A DNA stretch of 32,393 nucleotides from Nemertoderma westbladi (taxonomy: Eukaryota > Xenacoelomorpha > Nemertodermatida > Nemertodermatidae). Where the stretch lies: positions 1 to 32,393 of the forward strand of contig JAUCBJ010003155.1 of assembly GCA_032718475.1 (NCBI GenBank), written 5' to 3'. Shown here in pieces: positions 9,901 to 18,687 of this stretch (positions are counted from its first letter, which is position 1; the number at the start of each line of letters is the position of its first letter). Below the pieces are notes generated by a model that saw nothing but the letters and a program-made list of their open reading frames with translations, had not been told where the DNA came from and did not search any database. A program made the translations under genes and the position numbers.

Positions 9901-10235
9901 CGCCTCTGTAACCTGTTCCTTTCCCTCAATTGGTAACAATATTGTTGTGGTTAGAAAAGCCCACCCCTGTAACCAGTTCTTTTCCCTCAATTGGACAATG
10001 TCGTTTATTGTTTTGGTTACAAAAGCATGCATCTGTAACCTGTTCCTTTCCCTCAATTTTTAACCATATTGTTTATTGTTTCGTTTAGAAAAGCCAACCT
10101 CTGTAACCAGTTCTGTTCCCTCAATTGAACAATGTCGTTTATTGTTTTGGTTAGAAATGCCTGCATCTGTAACCTGTTCCTTTCCCTCAATTTGTAACAA
10201 TATCGATTATTGTTTTGCTTAGAGAAGCTCGCCTT
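9901..10235. repeat. Second tandem array, about 66-bp units in an alternating A/B pattern
   Basis: Five units share CTGTAACC, TTCCCTCAATT, TTATTGTTTTG and TTAGAAAAGC. They alternate between a CCTGTTCC type with TAACAATAT and a CCAGTTC type with GACAATGTCG, giving an ABABA order and a dimer period of about 127-134 bp. CTGT starts near 9906, 9967, 10033, 10101 and 10167. The array abuts the 58-bp satellite with no gap. Confidence 0.85.
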
Positions 10236-11009
10236 CCTTTTATATAAATCATCCTAACATTTTTAATCGTGAATCCCCTGATACCCTACTGAATATCTCT
10301 CAGCATTATATGCCGATTATAGGTTACTAGCAGGCAATACCCGAGACATGTTACCCGGTATTTCCCGCTACCGGCATAGGCCTACTAGCGTACTGGTACC
10401 GGTATAGGCCTACTGACGTACCGGTACCCAGTACCGGTACCGAACGTGAATTATACTTTTCGAAAAGTGGCCTATAACGACCGCTGGTTAAAGTTATACA
10501 CACATGCCAAGTTCCACCGCAATCCCTCTGCCCGTTTTTGAGGAGTTCGAACACAGAGAGAGAGAATTTGATTTTTATATGTATAGATCATATAGCTTAT
10601 TATTCTCGTATACCCATTCTTGAAGTAAGACCGATTATCCGATTATCAATATCATCAACCTTCTACAGTATATTTATTCTGTCGGTACTCATCAGTCAGG
10701 TAGTTTCCATTAGCTTAAAGTGTGACAACAGCTGCGGCTGCGCGAAAGGACAATATCTGCTGGCAGATTTGGTCCTAGCTAGGGGGCAATGGGGCAAGGG
10801 GGTCAAAATACGTGGGGATACATTTCCTCCTGTCACACTCACAAAGGAACTGTAGGCCTTTCCTTGGCTCATGGGTTGGTCGCGGATCTCCCGTAATAAA
10901 TAAATTCCAACAACGGCCATCTTTTTCAAAACAAAAACGTAATTCTCATCCGCGGGTCGGCGACAAGGTAATTTTCACGGCATAAATTCATCGAAAATAC
11001 ATCCAATAG
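10236..11009. other. Gene-free stretch with a cluster of short palindromes
   Basis: No coding frame is convincing. Between 10345 and 10443 the palindromes TACCGGTA, GGTACC and TAGGCCTA occur many times. The same motifs recur across the window, so they look like a genome-wide feature rather than a local site. Confidence 0.5.
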
Positions 11010-11439
11010 GCGGGGGGCGCGTGAAGTGACTATAAAACAAAGACCAAAGACCCAAATAATAAAGACCTGCATAATATTGTAACATGTGTTAACTTTCGTT
11101 TATTGTTTTTTGTTCTCCCAACACGCTACTGTAAGCTGCTCATTTACTAACCTGCTTCTTTAAAGGCAATGGCACCTAACGCTCTTTGGGACCAGTACAA
11201 AACAAAGAGGTAAAGTCGCGTTACAACCCAAAGAGCGTTACGACCCAAAGAGCGTTAGGTCCCAAAGACGTAGGCCATTGCCATTTAAAGGAGCAGTTTA
11301 GTAAAGGAGCTGGTTACAGGAGGCGTGTTGGGGGAACCAAAACAATAAACGAAAAATAAACATGTGACACATGTAACACATGTGTTTTGTACGGGTCTTT
11401 ATTTTGTTTTTTTTATCGTTATTTGTTTTGTAGTCACCC
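11010..11439. mobile_element. Palindromic MITE with an 8-bp target duplication (hAT-like size)
   Basis: The reading inward from 11026 (GTGACTATAAAACAAA) matches the reverse complement of the end at 11437, and the two arms stay complementary almost to the centre. Examples are AACACGC either side, CAATGGC either side and TTTGGGACC against GGTCCCAAA. TCCAATAG occurs at 11002-11009 and again at 11440-11447, which fits an 8-bp duplication of the hAT type. The left end carries a few extra G-rich bases relative to the right. The centre repeats CCCAAAGAGCGTTA. It carries no gene. Confidence 0.75.
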
Positions 11440-11575
11440 TCCAATAGATGGATATTATTACGTTGTTAAAACGTTTGCCGTTGGGGACCATCGTAACTAT
11501 AATACATAGATAATTGGTTCCATGATCGATAAATTGGCGCCAACTACTAGCGAGGTATTGTTAGACAACCCCTTG

Positions 11576-11881
11576 TTACGATTTTATAAAGTGACGAGGC
11601 CGCAAACCTTCTATTGTAAAGTTCCAGTATTTTTGTATTCCCTGAATCAATCTCGCAGAGTTACCCACCGATGTTGGTGGGGATAGAGGCCCGATGTTCT
11701 TAGTAGCTACCGGTGTATCTGTTATATCTATTGTATTTGGATCTAATAGGTACCGAATACTATACCCACGTTCACTTCTAAGGCGCTCCACTCCCCTAAG
11801 CATTGTAGATGCTGCATTCAGTATTACAGTCAGCCAAACCCAGAAAGTATTAAAGGCCCCGCCTGGTGAGGTTTGTGTCAT
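11576..11881 (-). CDS. Small hypothetical protein, possibly membrane-anchored
   Basis: A 101-residue ORF with a true ATG (A at -3) that I do not recognise. Residues 10-24 (FNTFWVWLTVILNAA) are hydrophobic enough for a single membrane segment or anchor. A basic, Arg-rich segment follows (RGVERLRSERGYSIRYL), then a Pro/Ser/Thr-rich stretch and an aromatic, basic C-terminus. Amino-acid use looks protein-like, unlike the shadow ORFs nearby. It points away from the zinc-finger ORF with 71 bp between the two start codons, which would allow a shared bidirectional promoter. It could also be one exon of a longer gene, or a decayed coding fragment. Confidence 0.35.
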   Translation of the reverse strand: MTQTSPGGAFNTFWVWLTVILNAASTMLRGVERLRSERGYSIRYLLDPNTIDITDTPVATKNIGPLSPPTSVGNSARLIQGIQKYWNFTIEGLRPRHFIKS

Positions 11882-11952
11882 TAATTTTAATTATATTGGT
11901 AATATTTAGACTGTCACATTTTATACGTCAGTTAGTCTGAATTGTATTAAAT
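11882..11952. promoter_or_regulatory. Possible bidirectional promoter / 5' leader between divergent ORFs
   Basis: A 71-bp AT-rich gap separates the start codons of the small minus-strand ORF and the zinc-finger gene. It contains TTATATT and AATATTTAG but no clean TATA box at a known distance. The call rests only on the divergent layout. Confidence 0.2.
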
Positions 11953-13944
11953 ATGTCTTCGAATACTTTGAGTGACGCTGCTTGGGATTTACTGGATCGT
12001 ATCATGGCAGATGAAAGTGATTCTCAGTCCGGTGATGAGGAACAAGAGAACTGCGTCGCTCCACCAACTGTTAATAAAGAAATCGAGACAAACAGCGGTA
12101 TAAACGTTATCAGTTTTAAATCAGAAGCGGAACCTATTTGCGGTACTTCCGAAGATAAATCTCGAAAGATCAAACAAGAGTTCTGTACAGATGAACAATA
12201 TTCTAATAATCACATCGACAACACAAACAGCGGTATAAATGTTATCAGTTTTAAATCGGAATCTATTTGCGGTACTTCCCAAGATAAATCTCGAGTTGTT
12301 AGACAAGATTTCTGTATTGAGAAACTATCTGCTTGTAAAGTTATTGCTAAATCCGTTCTCAAGGGTAAGCGATTTAATCGTAAAGTAAATTTAAAGAATC
12401 CAAAACAATCATTGCATAAAGGTATCAAGTATAATTGTGGGTCTTGTGACAAACAATTTACTCACAAAGGACATATGAGGAACCACATGAAAACAGTGCA
12501 TAAAGGCATCAAGTATAATTGCAGTTCTTGTGACAAACAATTTAGTGACAAAGGAGTTCTAAAGAAACACATAGAATCAGTACATAAAGGTATCACGTAT
12601 AATTGCGGTTCTTGTGACAAACAATTTAGTGACAAAGGGAATCTAAAGAGACACATGGAATCAGTTCATAGAGGCATCAAGTATAATTGCGGTTCTTGTG
12701 ACAAACAATTTAGTGACAAAGGAGTTCTAAAGAAACACATGGAATCAGTACATAAAGGTATCACGTATAATTGCGGTTCTTGTGACAAACAATTTAGTGA
12801 CAAAGGGAATCTAAAGAGACACATGGAATCAGTTCATAGAGGCATCAAGTATAATTGCGGTTCTTGTGACAAACAATTTAGTGACAAAAATAATCTGAAG
12901 AGACACATGGAATCAGTACATAAAGGTATCAAGTATAATTGCAGTTCTTGTGACAAACAATTTAGTGACAAAGGAGTTCTAAAGAAACACATAGAATCAG
13001 TACATAAAGGTATCAAGTCTAAATGTGTTTATTGTGACAAACAATTTACTAACAAAGTTCATCTGAAGATACACATAGAATCAGTACATAAAGGTATCAA
13101 GTATAAATGCGGTTCTTGTGACAAACAATCTAGTGACAAACGGAGTCTAAAGAGACACATAGAATCAGTACATAAAGGCATCAAGTATAAATGCGGTTAC
13201 TGTGACAAACAATTTAGTAACAAAGGATATCTGAAGATTCACATAGAATCAGTACATAAAGGCATCAAGTATAAATGCGGTTACTGTGACAAACAATTTA
13301 CTAAAAAAGTACATCTGAAGATACACATAGAATCAGTACACAAAGGCATCAAGTATAAATGCGGTTCTTGTGACAAACAATTTGGTGACAAACGGAGTCT
13401 AAAGAGACACATGGAATTAATTCATAAAGGTATCAAGTATAATTGCGGTTCTTGTGACCAACAATTTACTCAAAAAGGAAATCTAAGGACCCACATAGAA
13501 TCAGTACATAAAGGCATCAAGTATAAATGCGGTTCTTGTGACAAACAATTTACTCAAAAAGGACATATGAGGCACCACATGAAAACAGTGCATAAAGGCA
13601 TCAAGTATAATTGCAGTTCTTGTGACAAACAATTTAGTAGAAAAGGACATCTAAGGACCCACATGGAATCAATACATAAAGGTATCAAGTATAAATGCGG
13701 TTCTTGTGAAAAACAATTTACTAAAAAAGTACATCTGAAGATACACGTGGAATCAGTACATAAAGGTATCAAGTATAAATGCGGTTCTTGTGACAAACAA
13801 TTTAGTAACAAAGGATATCTGAAGATTCACATAGAATCAGTACATAAAGGTATCAAGTATAAATGCGGTTACTGTGACAAACAATATAGTCAAAAGGGAT
13901 ATCTGAAGAAACACATAGAATCAGTTCACAAAGATACCAATTAA
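11953..13944 (+). CDS. C2H2 zinc-finger protein with 18 tandem fingers
   Basis: A 663-residue single-exon ORF from an ATG with A at -3 to a TAA stop. Residues 1-154 are finger-free and acidic (DESDSQSGDEEQEN). They hold an internal duplication, residues 46-78 and 91-121, both built as TNSGINVISFKSE, then ICGTS and DKSR and ending in FC. Residues 155-658 are 18 fingers of exactly 28 residues with pattern C-x2-C-x12-H-x4-H. The linker is HKGIKY, not the usual TGEKPY; it is one residue shorter, offset by the longer His spacing. Helix positions -1, 2, 3 and 6 vary between fingers (for example D,G,N,R; D,G,V,K; R,G,H,T; D,R,S,R), as in DNA-binding arrays. Finger 9 has Ser in place of the core Phe and may fold poorly. 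It is probably a nuclear DNA-binding regulator with an unknown target. No KRAB, SCAN or BTB domain is seen. Confidence 0.9.
   Translation: MSSNTLSDAAWDLLDRIMADESDSQSGDEEQENCVAPPTVNKEIETNSGINVISFKSEAEPICGTSEDKSRKIKQEFCTDEQYSNNHIDNTNSGINVISFKSESICGTSQDKSRVVRQDFCIEKLSACKVIAKSVLKGKRFNRKVNLKNPKQSLHKGIKYNCGSCDKQFTHKGHMRNHMKTVHKGIKYNCSSCDKQFSDKGVLKKHIESVHKGITYNCGSCDKQFSDKGNLKRHMESVHRGIKYNCGSCDKQFSDKGVLKKHMESVHKGITYNCGSCDKQFSDKGNLKRHMESVHRGIKYNCGSCDKQFSDKNNLKRHMESVHKGIKYNCSSCDKQFSDKGVLKKHIESVHKGIKSKCVYCDKQFTNKVHLKIHIESVHKGIKYKCGSCDKQSSDKRSLKRHIESVHKGIKYKCGYCDKQFSNKGYLKIHIESVHKGIKYKCGYCDKQFTKKVHLKIHIESVHKGIKYKCGSCDKQFGDKRSLKRHMELIHKGIKYNCGSCDQQFTQKGNLRTHIESVHKGIKYKCGSCDKQFTQKGHMRHHMKTVHKGIKYNCSSCDKQFSRKGHLRTHMESIHKGIKYKCGSCEKQFTKKVHLKIHVESVHKGIKYKCGSCDKQFSNKGYLKIHIESVHKGIKYKCGYCDKQYSQKGYLKKHIESVHKDTN
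12415..13926 (+). repeat. 84-bp coding tandem repeat (18 finger units)
   Basis: Eighteen 84-bp units encode the fingers. 12541-12708 and 12709-12876 differ at a single visible base (an Ile/Met change), which indicates a recent duplication of a two-finger block. Fingers 8-9 resemble 11-12, a three-finger block copy, and fingers 10-11 are echoed by 17 and 16. The array has grown and been shuffled by unequal exchange while cysteines and histidines stayed intact. Confidence 0.9.
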
Positions 13945-14147
13945 GGCTCCTGGTGGTGGAATCTGTAAATTTAATTATCGACTTCAATCCCGTTTTATCA
14001 ACAGAAACTCATAAACTGCGGTACCGCTGTCTGTCTGTTCATCCCCTTACAAACAACTACAGTATACTGTATGTGTACTTTGTTATCTTAAACTGAAAGT
14101 GTTGATGTTGAGTTTACATTAATGATATATAATTTTAACTATATCAT

Positions 14148-14181
14148 ATAATTATTTCACCATGGCTCGTGAAATAATTAT
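14148..14181 (+). repeat. Perfect 13-bp hairpin downstream of the zinc-finger ORF
   Basis: ATAATTATTTCAC pairs perfectly with GTGAAATAATTAT around an 8-nt loop. If transcribed as 3' UTR, about 200 nt after the stop, it would be a stable stem-loop. No function is known. Confidence 0.7.
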
Positions 14182-14396
14182 TAACCAATCAGACCCCAGA
14201 CAGATATTTTTCGCGGGAAGGTTTAAACTTTGACGTAAATTTTCCCGGAATAACATTTTTCATTTTGAAATAGATAATCATCCGCTATTATCACCAAATT
14301 TCTTTAATTCAGCTCATTGGATCTGGTTTCGACAGTTCTTTAAATGTATCTTATGAAATTTTGATCAATATTTGCACTTTTGTGTAATTTATTTTA

Positions 14397-14402
14397 AATA
14401 AA
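14397..14402 (+). promoter_or_regulatory. Candidate polyadenylation signal AATAAA
   Basis: A canonical hexamer about 450 nt past the zinc-finger stop codon. Such hexamers are common in AT-rich DNA, so position is the only support. Confidence 0.3.
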
Positions 14403-14485
14403 ACGTTAATAAATTAATTAAAATTAAAATGGTAAATTAAAAGTTATAAGATAAATTTATAGATAATTTATAGGATAAATTATAA

Positions 14486-14504
14486 GGGGGGGGGGGGGGG
14501 GGGG
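14486..14504 (+). repeat. Homopolymer G19
   Basis: Nineteen consecutive G residues lie 18 bp outside the left inverted repeat. The length may be inexact in the assembly. Confidence 0.9.
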
Positions 14505-14522
14505 CTCACCATTTTCGGACAA

Positions 14523-14690
14523 CTCTTCGATTTATCACTCTCAGCGTTTTTAAATTGTTTGGTTTTGGCTATAATTTGAAATATAGGTACTGTACCTAAG
14601 ATGCTATTCTACATGACAGGTCAGAAAAATTTTATTTTTCGCAATTTAATACTGTATTAGTTAATAATAGTAAACAATAAAAAAAACTTG
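14523..14690 (+). repeat. Left copy of a long inverted repeat (candidate terminal repeat)
   Basis: Reading inward from 14523 (CTCTTCGATTTATCACTCT), this matches the reverse complement of 23341 down to about 23178. Shared blocks include TTTTGGCTATAATTTG, GGTACC, then AAGATGCTATTCTACATGAC and AGGTCA, with a few small indels. Similarity stops sharply at both ends. The pair faces inward like transposon terminal inverted repeats, and the right copy lies just upstream of the Mutator-like transposase. No matching target duplication is visible outside the pair, so two independent insertions of one repeat remain possible. Confidence 0.75.
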
Positions 14691-15435
14691 GTTGTGATTA
14701 AAATCTTAAGGCTTTGACAGTTTTGAATCTAATCACATGAAAGTTTTTTTATACTGTATGATAGATCAAAGATGGGGCAACATAACTATCAGGCGAAATT
14801 TTGTGAAAATATTTATGCACCGCTAGGTGGCGCTGCAAATTTATGTTATATTTTAGGTTTGTTCTAAACTTCTAAATAGTATTAAATTTTATTAACAAAA
14901 AATTTCGAAAAATTGTCTGTTACTTTTATGCAGGGTGGCTATGTAGAGACCCCCAGAAATGTTCTGACTAATTGCTCAAAAATTGAAGAAGTACATGGAT
15001 TTTGAAATTACCAATTTCATAAAAAAAATATTTGGAGATAATCGACCTTTCATTATACATAGTAATTGTAATTGTAATTTATTTTTTTTGTTATTGTTAT
15101 TGTTATAGTAAATTAGATATAGGAAGTACATCGTTGTAGAAAACGTTTGTGGCCAATTAAAAGAAACATTATACAAACAAACAACAACAATAGGCCTAGT
15201 AATTTCAATAGTGCACCCTAAATGGTAATTGTTATATAACTTGAAAACTAAAAGAGCCATTAAATAGCGGTTTTCAGATTAGGAAACACCATTTACTGTA
15301 ATCGTGCATTATAATTGATCATAAAAATAATTTCGACATATTTTGGACCAAAATGATGTACCCATATTTCACTAACTTGCAATGCGCCATTAGAAAACAG
15401 TTCGCAACATATAGTTGTGTTCTATTAACCCCCCC
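14691..15435. other. Gene-free AT-rich stretch
   Basis: No plausible protein. Low-complexity runs occur near 15068-15110 (ATTGTA and TTATTG repeats). Confidence 0.5.
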
Positions 15436-15439
15436 TTAA

Positions 15440-16532
15440 AACCCTTTCCCGACCAGGGATCTAAAATTTAGTGCCCGCCAGTGCTCCAACATTTTAGAAA
15501 AAAATATTATTGTAATTTAGCTGTGCATAACTTCGGTTGTGGTGGTCCTACAAACTCAGTTTTTAGTTTTTTAGAATCAACATAGAATTGTGAACATTAA
15601 TATTATAATTAATTACCAATTAATTCACAGCAATTCACAGCTTGTGAGTTTGGTAATTACCAAAACCGCCAGGGCACAATCTTGGTTTATCGTAAAAAAT
15701 AGCAGAATACCGTAAAATAGAACACATGCAAATCTGATTTTCTTTAAAGTTTTTTTATTTACCCAGCAGACCCCGACAACATAATTGTAAAAAAAATAGC
15801 GCAACATTGTTGTATACCGATATCGAGATGTAATTTTATCCAAAATGATCAGTTTATACTCTCTCGTGATGAACAGTGGGTGTTTGTAGTCTTCCAGTTG
15901 TATCGATAATATCACTGCAACCAACCGTCAGACTGCAGTGTCATCAGAGTCTTCTTCTGCAAATGCAATATCACGCCACCCCAGTCCCAGGTCTCATATA
16001 TAGATATATAACAAATCAGTACCAGTATCACTGTCAGATTCTCTATCGGAATCGGAACCAGCAGTTTCGGAATCATCATTCTCCCTTGCTGTTATCGTTA
16101 TCCCTGCATGCTTCATTCTGTCATTGTCTGATTGTCGGTGTCGTCATCGCCATCATAATCCTCTCCTCATTCTCAATCTCGTAGCCAGCTCTTTGGCGGA
16201 TTCCGCTAGTAGTGCGCAGCTAAGACAGTAGGCCTACAGCAATATGCAGTAAGGCACTATATTGTGCTGTACTGCTGTAGCAGTGCCGTAATTCCGAATT
16301 TTCAAATTTATGTTGCTAGGGCAGACTGGTCTGGTAGGCCTACTACAGTACTATAAAATTATATTTTTTTACTTATTAACTGCTGAACTGCTCCAGTTGC
16401 CTATAAAACACACCAGTTTGTGTTCCAACGTCATAGGAATGCCTAAATGTCAGTATAAAACCCATGGACTACCATGTAGTCCATGGAACAGTCCTTGCAT
16501 GTACTACCATGTAGTCCATGGTCGGGAAAGGG
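15440..16532. mobile_element. piggyBac-like MITE flanked by TTAA
   Basis: TTAA at 15436-15439 is followed by AACCCTTTCCCGACCA. The right end reads TGGTCGGGAAAGGG and then TTAA at 16533-16536. This gives an inverted repeat of about 14 bp (CCCTTTCCCGACCA) with TTAA outside, the signature of piggyBac-type elements; the left end has two extra A residues. Near the right end CTACCATGTAGTCCATGG occurs twice (16469-16486 and 16503-16520) and is itself nearly palindromic. No transposase is present, so it would be non-autonomous. Confidence 0.55.
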
Positions 16533-16536
16533 TTAA

Positions 16537-17056
16537 GAAAATATCAGGAATATATGGACCAAACAATACCCACCACCAACAGACAACTAACATACTGTAT
16601 GTACAGTAATGCAGTAATTGGGTCTTTGGTTTCTGTTTTGTACTCACCCGCGGATCGTCGGTATAATACAGTATGATTAAACATTTTGTTTGATTTATCG
16701 AAATATATGTTGAACGAATTTGTAAAAATAAATTTTCCATACAATATTTGGTGTTGGGAGAATTGTTTTTGATTGATAAGTAAATATTTTTGGGGTATGA
16801 ATAATTGTTTTTGAGCGAATGAATAATTGTTTTCGGGGAATGAATAATTGTTTTTGGGGGGTGAATAATTTTCTTTGGTGAGAGAGATATTCAAAATTGG
16901 GGGAAGTAAATTGGTGCTACAAAAAAATATATTTGGTGCTAAATATTTTTTTTTGGTGTGAAATCATCTATAAATTTGGGGTGGCATTCAATTAGTGGCG
17001 ATTCAAATTTTTTTTCTATGATGTGTTTTTGCTATATGTCTGTGTGAAATAACTTT
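16537..17056. other. Gene-free stretch with a decayed minisatellite
   Basis: From about 16740 to 16880, units of 24-28 bp built on GGGAATGAATAATTGTTTTTG repeat about five times with drift. The open frame this creates on the minus strand is Asn/Tyr/Pro-rich low complexity and is not a gene. Confidence 0.6.
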
Positions 17057-17066
17057 CAATATAATT

Positions 17067-17777
17067 GGATATATCTTTTTACAGAACACAGCAGAACACA
17101 GTAGAACACAGCAGAACACAATAGAATAAAGGCGGAACATAGGCGAACACAGCTGTAATTAAAATCTACACCAAAAAATAACACACTTGGGAAAGTACCG
17201 GATTTAATCATACAACTGTAAGATGTCAATTACATATTTAAATTAAATGGCGGTTTTCCATATCCTCCAAAATAAATTACTTCTCATTATCCTGTAACCA
17301 TGGAGAGTTGGTTAGTTCTACAGCAGTACAGTACCGGTAGCTGAGTAGGCCTACATCAGTACATTGGTAATATACTCTACACTGTGCCCGGTAATTGCCG
17401 GTAAATGCCTACATCTGTTTGTCTGTACAATGTACAGTCTGTCAGTCTGTACATGTCTCTACAGCACTAGGCCTACTGCAGTACTGGAACAGGCTGACAG
17501 GCAGACTGCTGCTGTGCTGGACTAGTAACAGGTACAGGCCTAACCGAACCAGCTGATCGGGCAACTCTGATCAGGTAATTTATTTTGGAGGATATGGAAA
17601 CCGCCATTTAATTTAAATATGTAATTGACATCTTACAGTTGTATGATTAAGTCCGGTACTTTCCCAAGTGTGTTATTTTTTGGTGTAGATTTTAATTACA
17701 GCTGTGTTCGCCTATGTTCCGCCTGTATTCTATTGTGTTCTGCTGTGTTCTACTGTGTTCTGTAAAAAGAACTATCC
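17067..17777. mobile_element. 711-bp Mutator-type MITE with about 200-bp inverted arms and 9-bp duplication
   Basis: The arms (about 17067-17281 and 17576-17777) are close to perfect reverse complements around a spacer of about 295 bp. Both ends start GGATA and share TCTTTTTACAGAACAC. AATATAATT lies directly outside both ends (17058-17066 and 17778-17786), a 9-bp duplication of the size made by Mutator-like transposases. The ends carry tandem AGAACACAGC-type boxes, one more unit on the left than on the right. The arms are so similar that the element is probably young. It has no gene. The transposase at 21.1-22.8 kb is the nearest candidate mobiliser, which is inference. Confidence 0.85.
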
Positions 17778-17786
17778 AATATAATT

Positions 17787-18382
17787 TAAATTCTATATAA
17801 GCCTACTAAGACCACAGATACCTCTAGTACACAGACAAACACACGCTGGAGATTTGTATACAGTAAAGTACTGTAGAAGATACAAAAAAATACACCGGGA
17901 GTGAGAATACACTAGGGAAATTTATCCGGGGATGGATTTGCACAGAGTGAAAATTGTTAAATGCAGGGGTGAGTTTTCATTAGAGGGGGTTAAAATACAC
18001 TTGGGAAAAGCCTCCCGGGAGTCCGGGAGTGAGAATACACAAACACTAGGGAATTTTGACCGGGGAGTGATTTTGCATGGGGAGTGAAAATTCTCTGTTA
18101 CACCGATATTTACATAATATACAGTACATACATATTATATTTTTCAGTTTATTACCACTGTCTGACAGTGCATGCTTTGTGTGGGAATTGTTCTTAAACA
18201 ATAAATGCGAGATAAATCGGTCCAAAAATGGTCACTGGGGAACGGTGTTTGTCACTGTGTCTCAAATGTGATAGAGAAGAGTAAGAAAGAACCCTTTCAG
18301 CCTTTGTTTTCTGCCCTAGCTTCTTGGTATTTTGCCCTAAACAGCTGAACGGTTCGGTTATGCGGTGCGGTAGCCGGTAGCC
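17787..18382. other. Gene-free stretch with a 126-bp tandem duplication
   Basis: CCGGGAGTGAGAATACAC occurs near 17897 and again near 18023. Each copy is followed by ACTAGGGAA, then CCGGGGA and GAGTGAAAATT, so a segment of about 126 bp is present twice with drift. No gene is evident. Confidence 0.6.
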
Positions 18383-18480
18383 GGTAGGCAGTACGAAGGC
18401 TATTCAGCTATTACAGTATAATTGGTACCAGTATTTTATTTATTTGTATTCGAATTTATTTCCGTAATTTATTTACTACA
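18383..18480 (+). repeat. Dispersed repeat, copy 2
   Basis: Same-orientation partner of 5313-5411, sharing about 95 bp with few differences. Confidence 0.75.
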
Positions 18481-18532
18481 GTCTGACAGTACTACCGGCC
18501 AGGTTGGAACTTATGTAGAGTTTGCTCAACAT

Positions 18533-18650
18533 GTGTGGCGCACATTTAGGATCCTCAGATCCTGGTGCGAAGGAACACGGGCGTGTGGCGCGCATTTAGG
18601 ATCCTGGCGCGAAGGAACAGGGGTGTGCTGGTGTGTGGCGCGCATTGACA
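18533..18650 (+). repeat. 50-bp tandem repeat, about 2.4 copies
   Basis: GTGTGGCGC starts at 18533, 18583 and 18633, exactly 50 bp apart. The units share ATTTAGGATCCT and GCGAAGGAACA. Confidence 0.8.
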
Positions 18651-18687
18651 GTAGGGAACATATGCTTAAGCACTGAAGCAGTACGGG

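Larger units (their letters stand above)
13945..14485. other. Presumed 3' flank of the zinc-finger gene
   Basis: No coding frame. It contains the 13-bp-stem hairpin at 14148-14181 and an AATAAA hexamer at 14397-14402. The AT-rich stretch after 14400 has small GATAAATTTATA-type repeats. Confidence 0.5.

Noticed and set aside
11540-11550. TTGGCGCCA as a retroviral-type primer binding site
   Set aside because: No long terminal repeat, polypurine tract or pol frame nearby; the short match is not evidence of an LTR element.
12121-13811. Minus-strand ORFs opposite the zinc-finger gene (Leu/Pro/Cys repeats)
   Set aside because: Antisense shadows of the 84-bp coding repeat.
16544-16894. Asn/Tyr/Phe-rich minus-strand ORF
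   Set aside because: Produced by the 24-28 bp minisatellite; the repeat units account for the peptide repeats.
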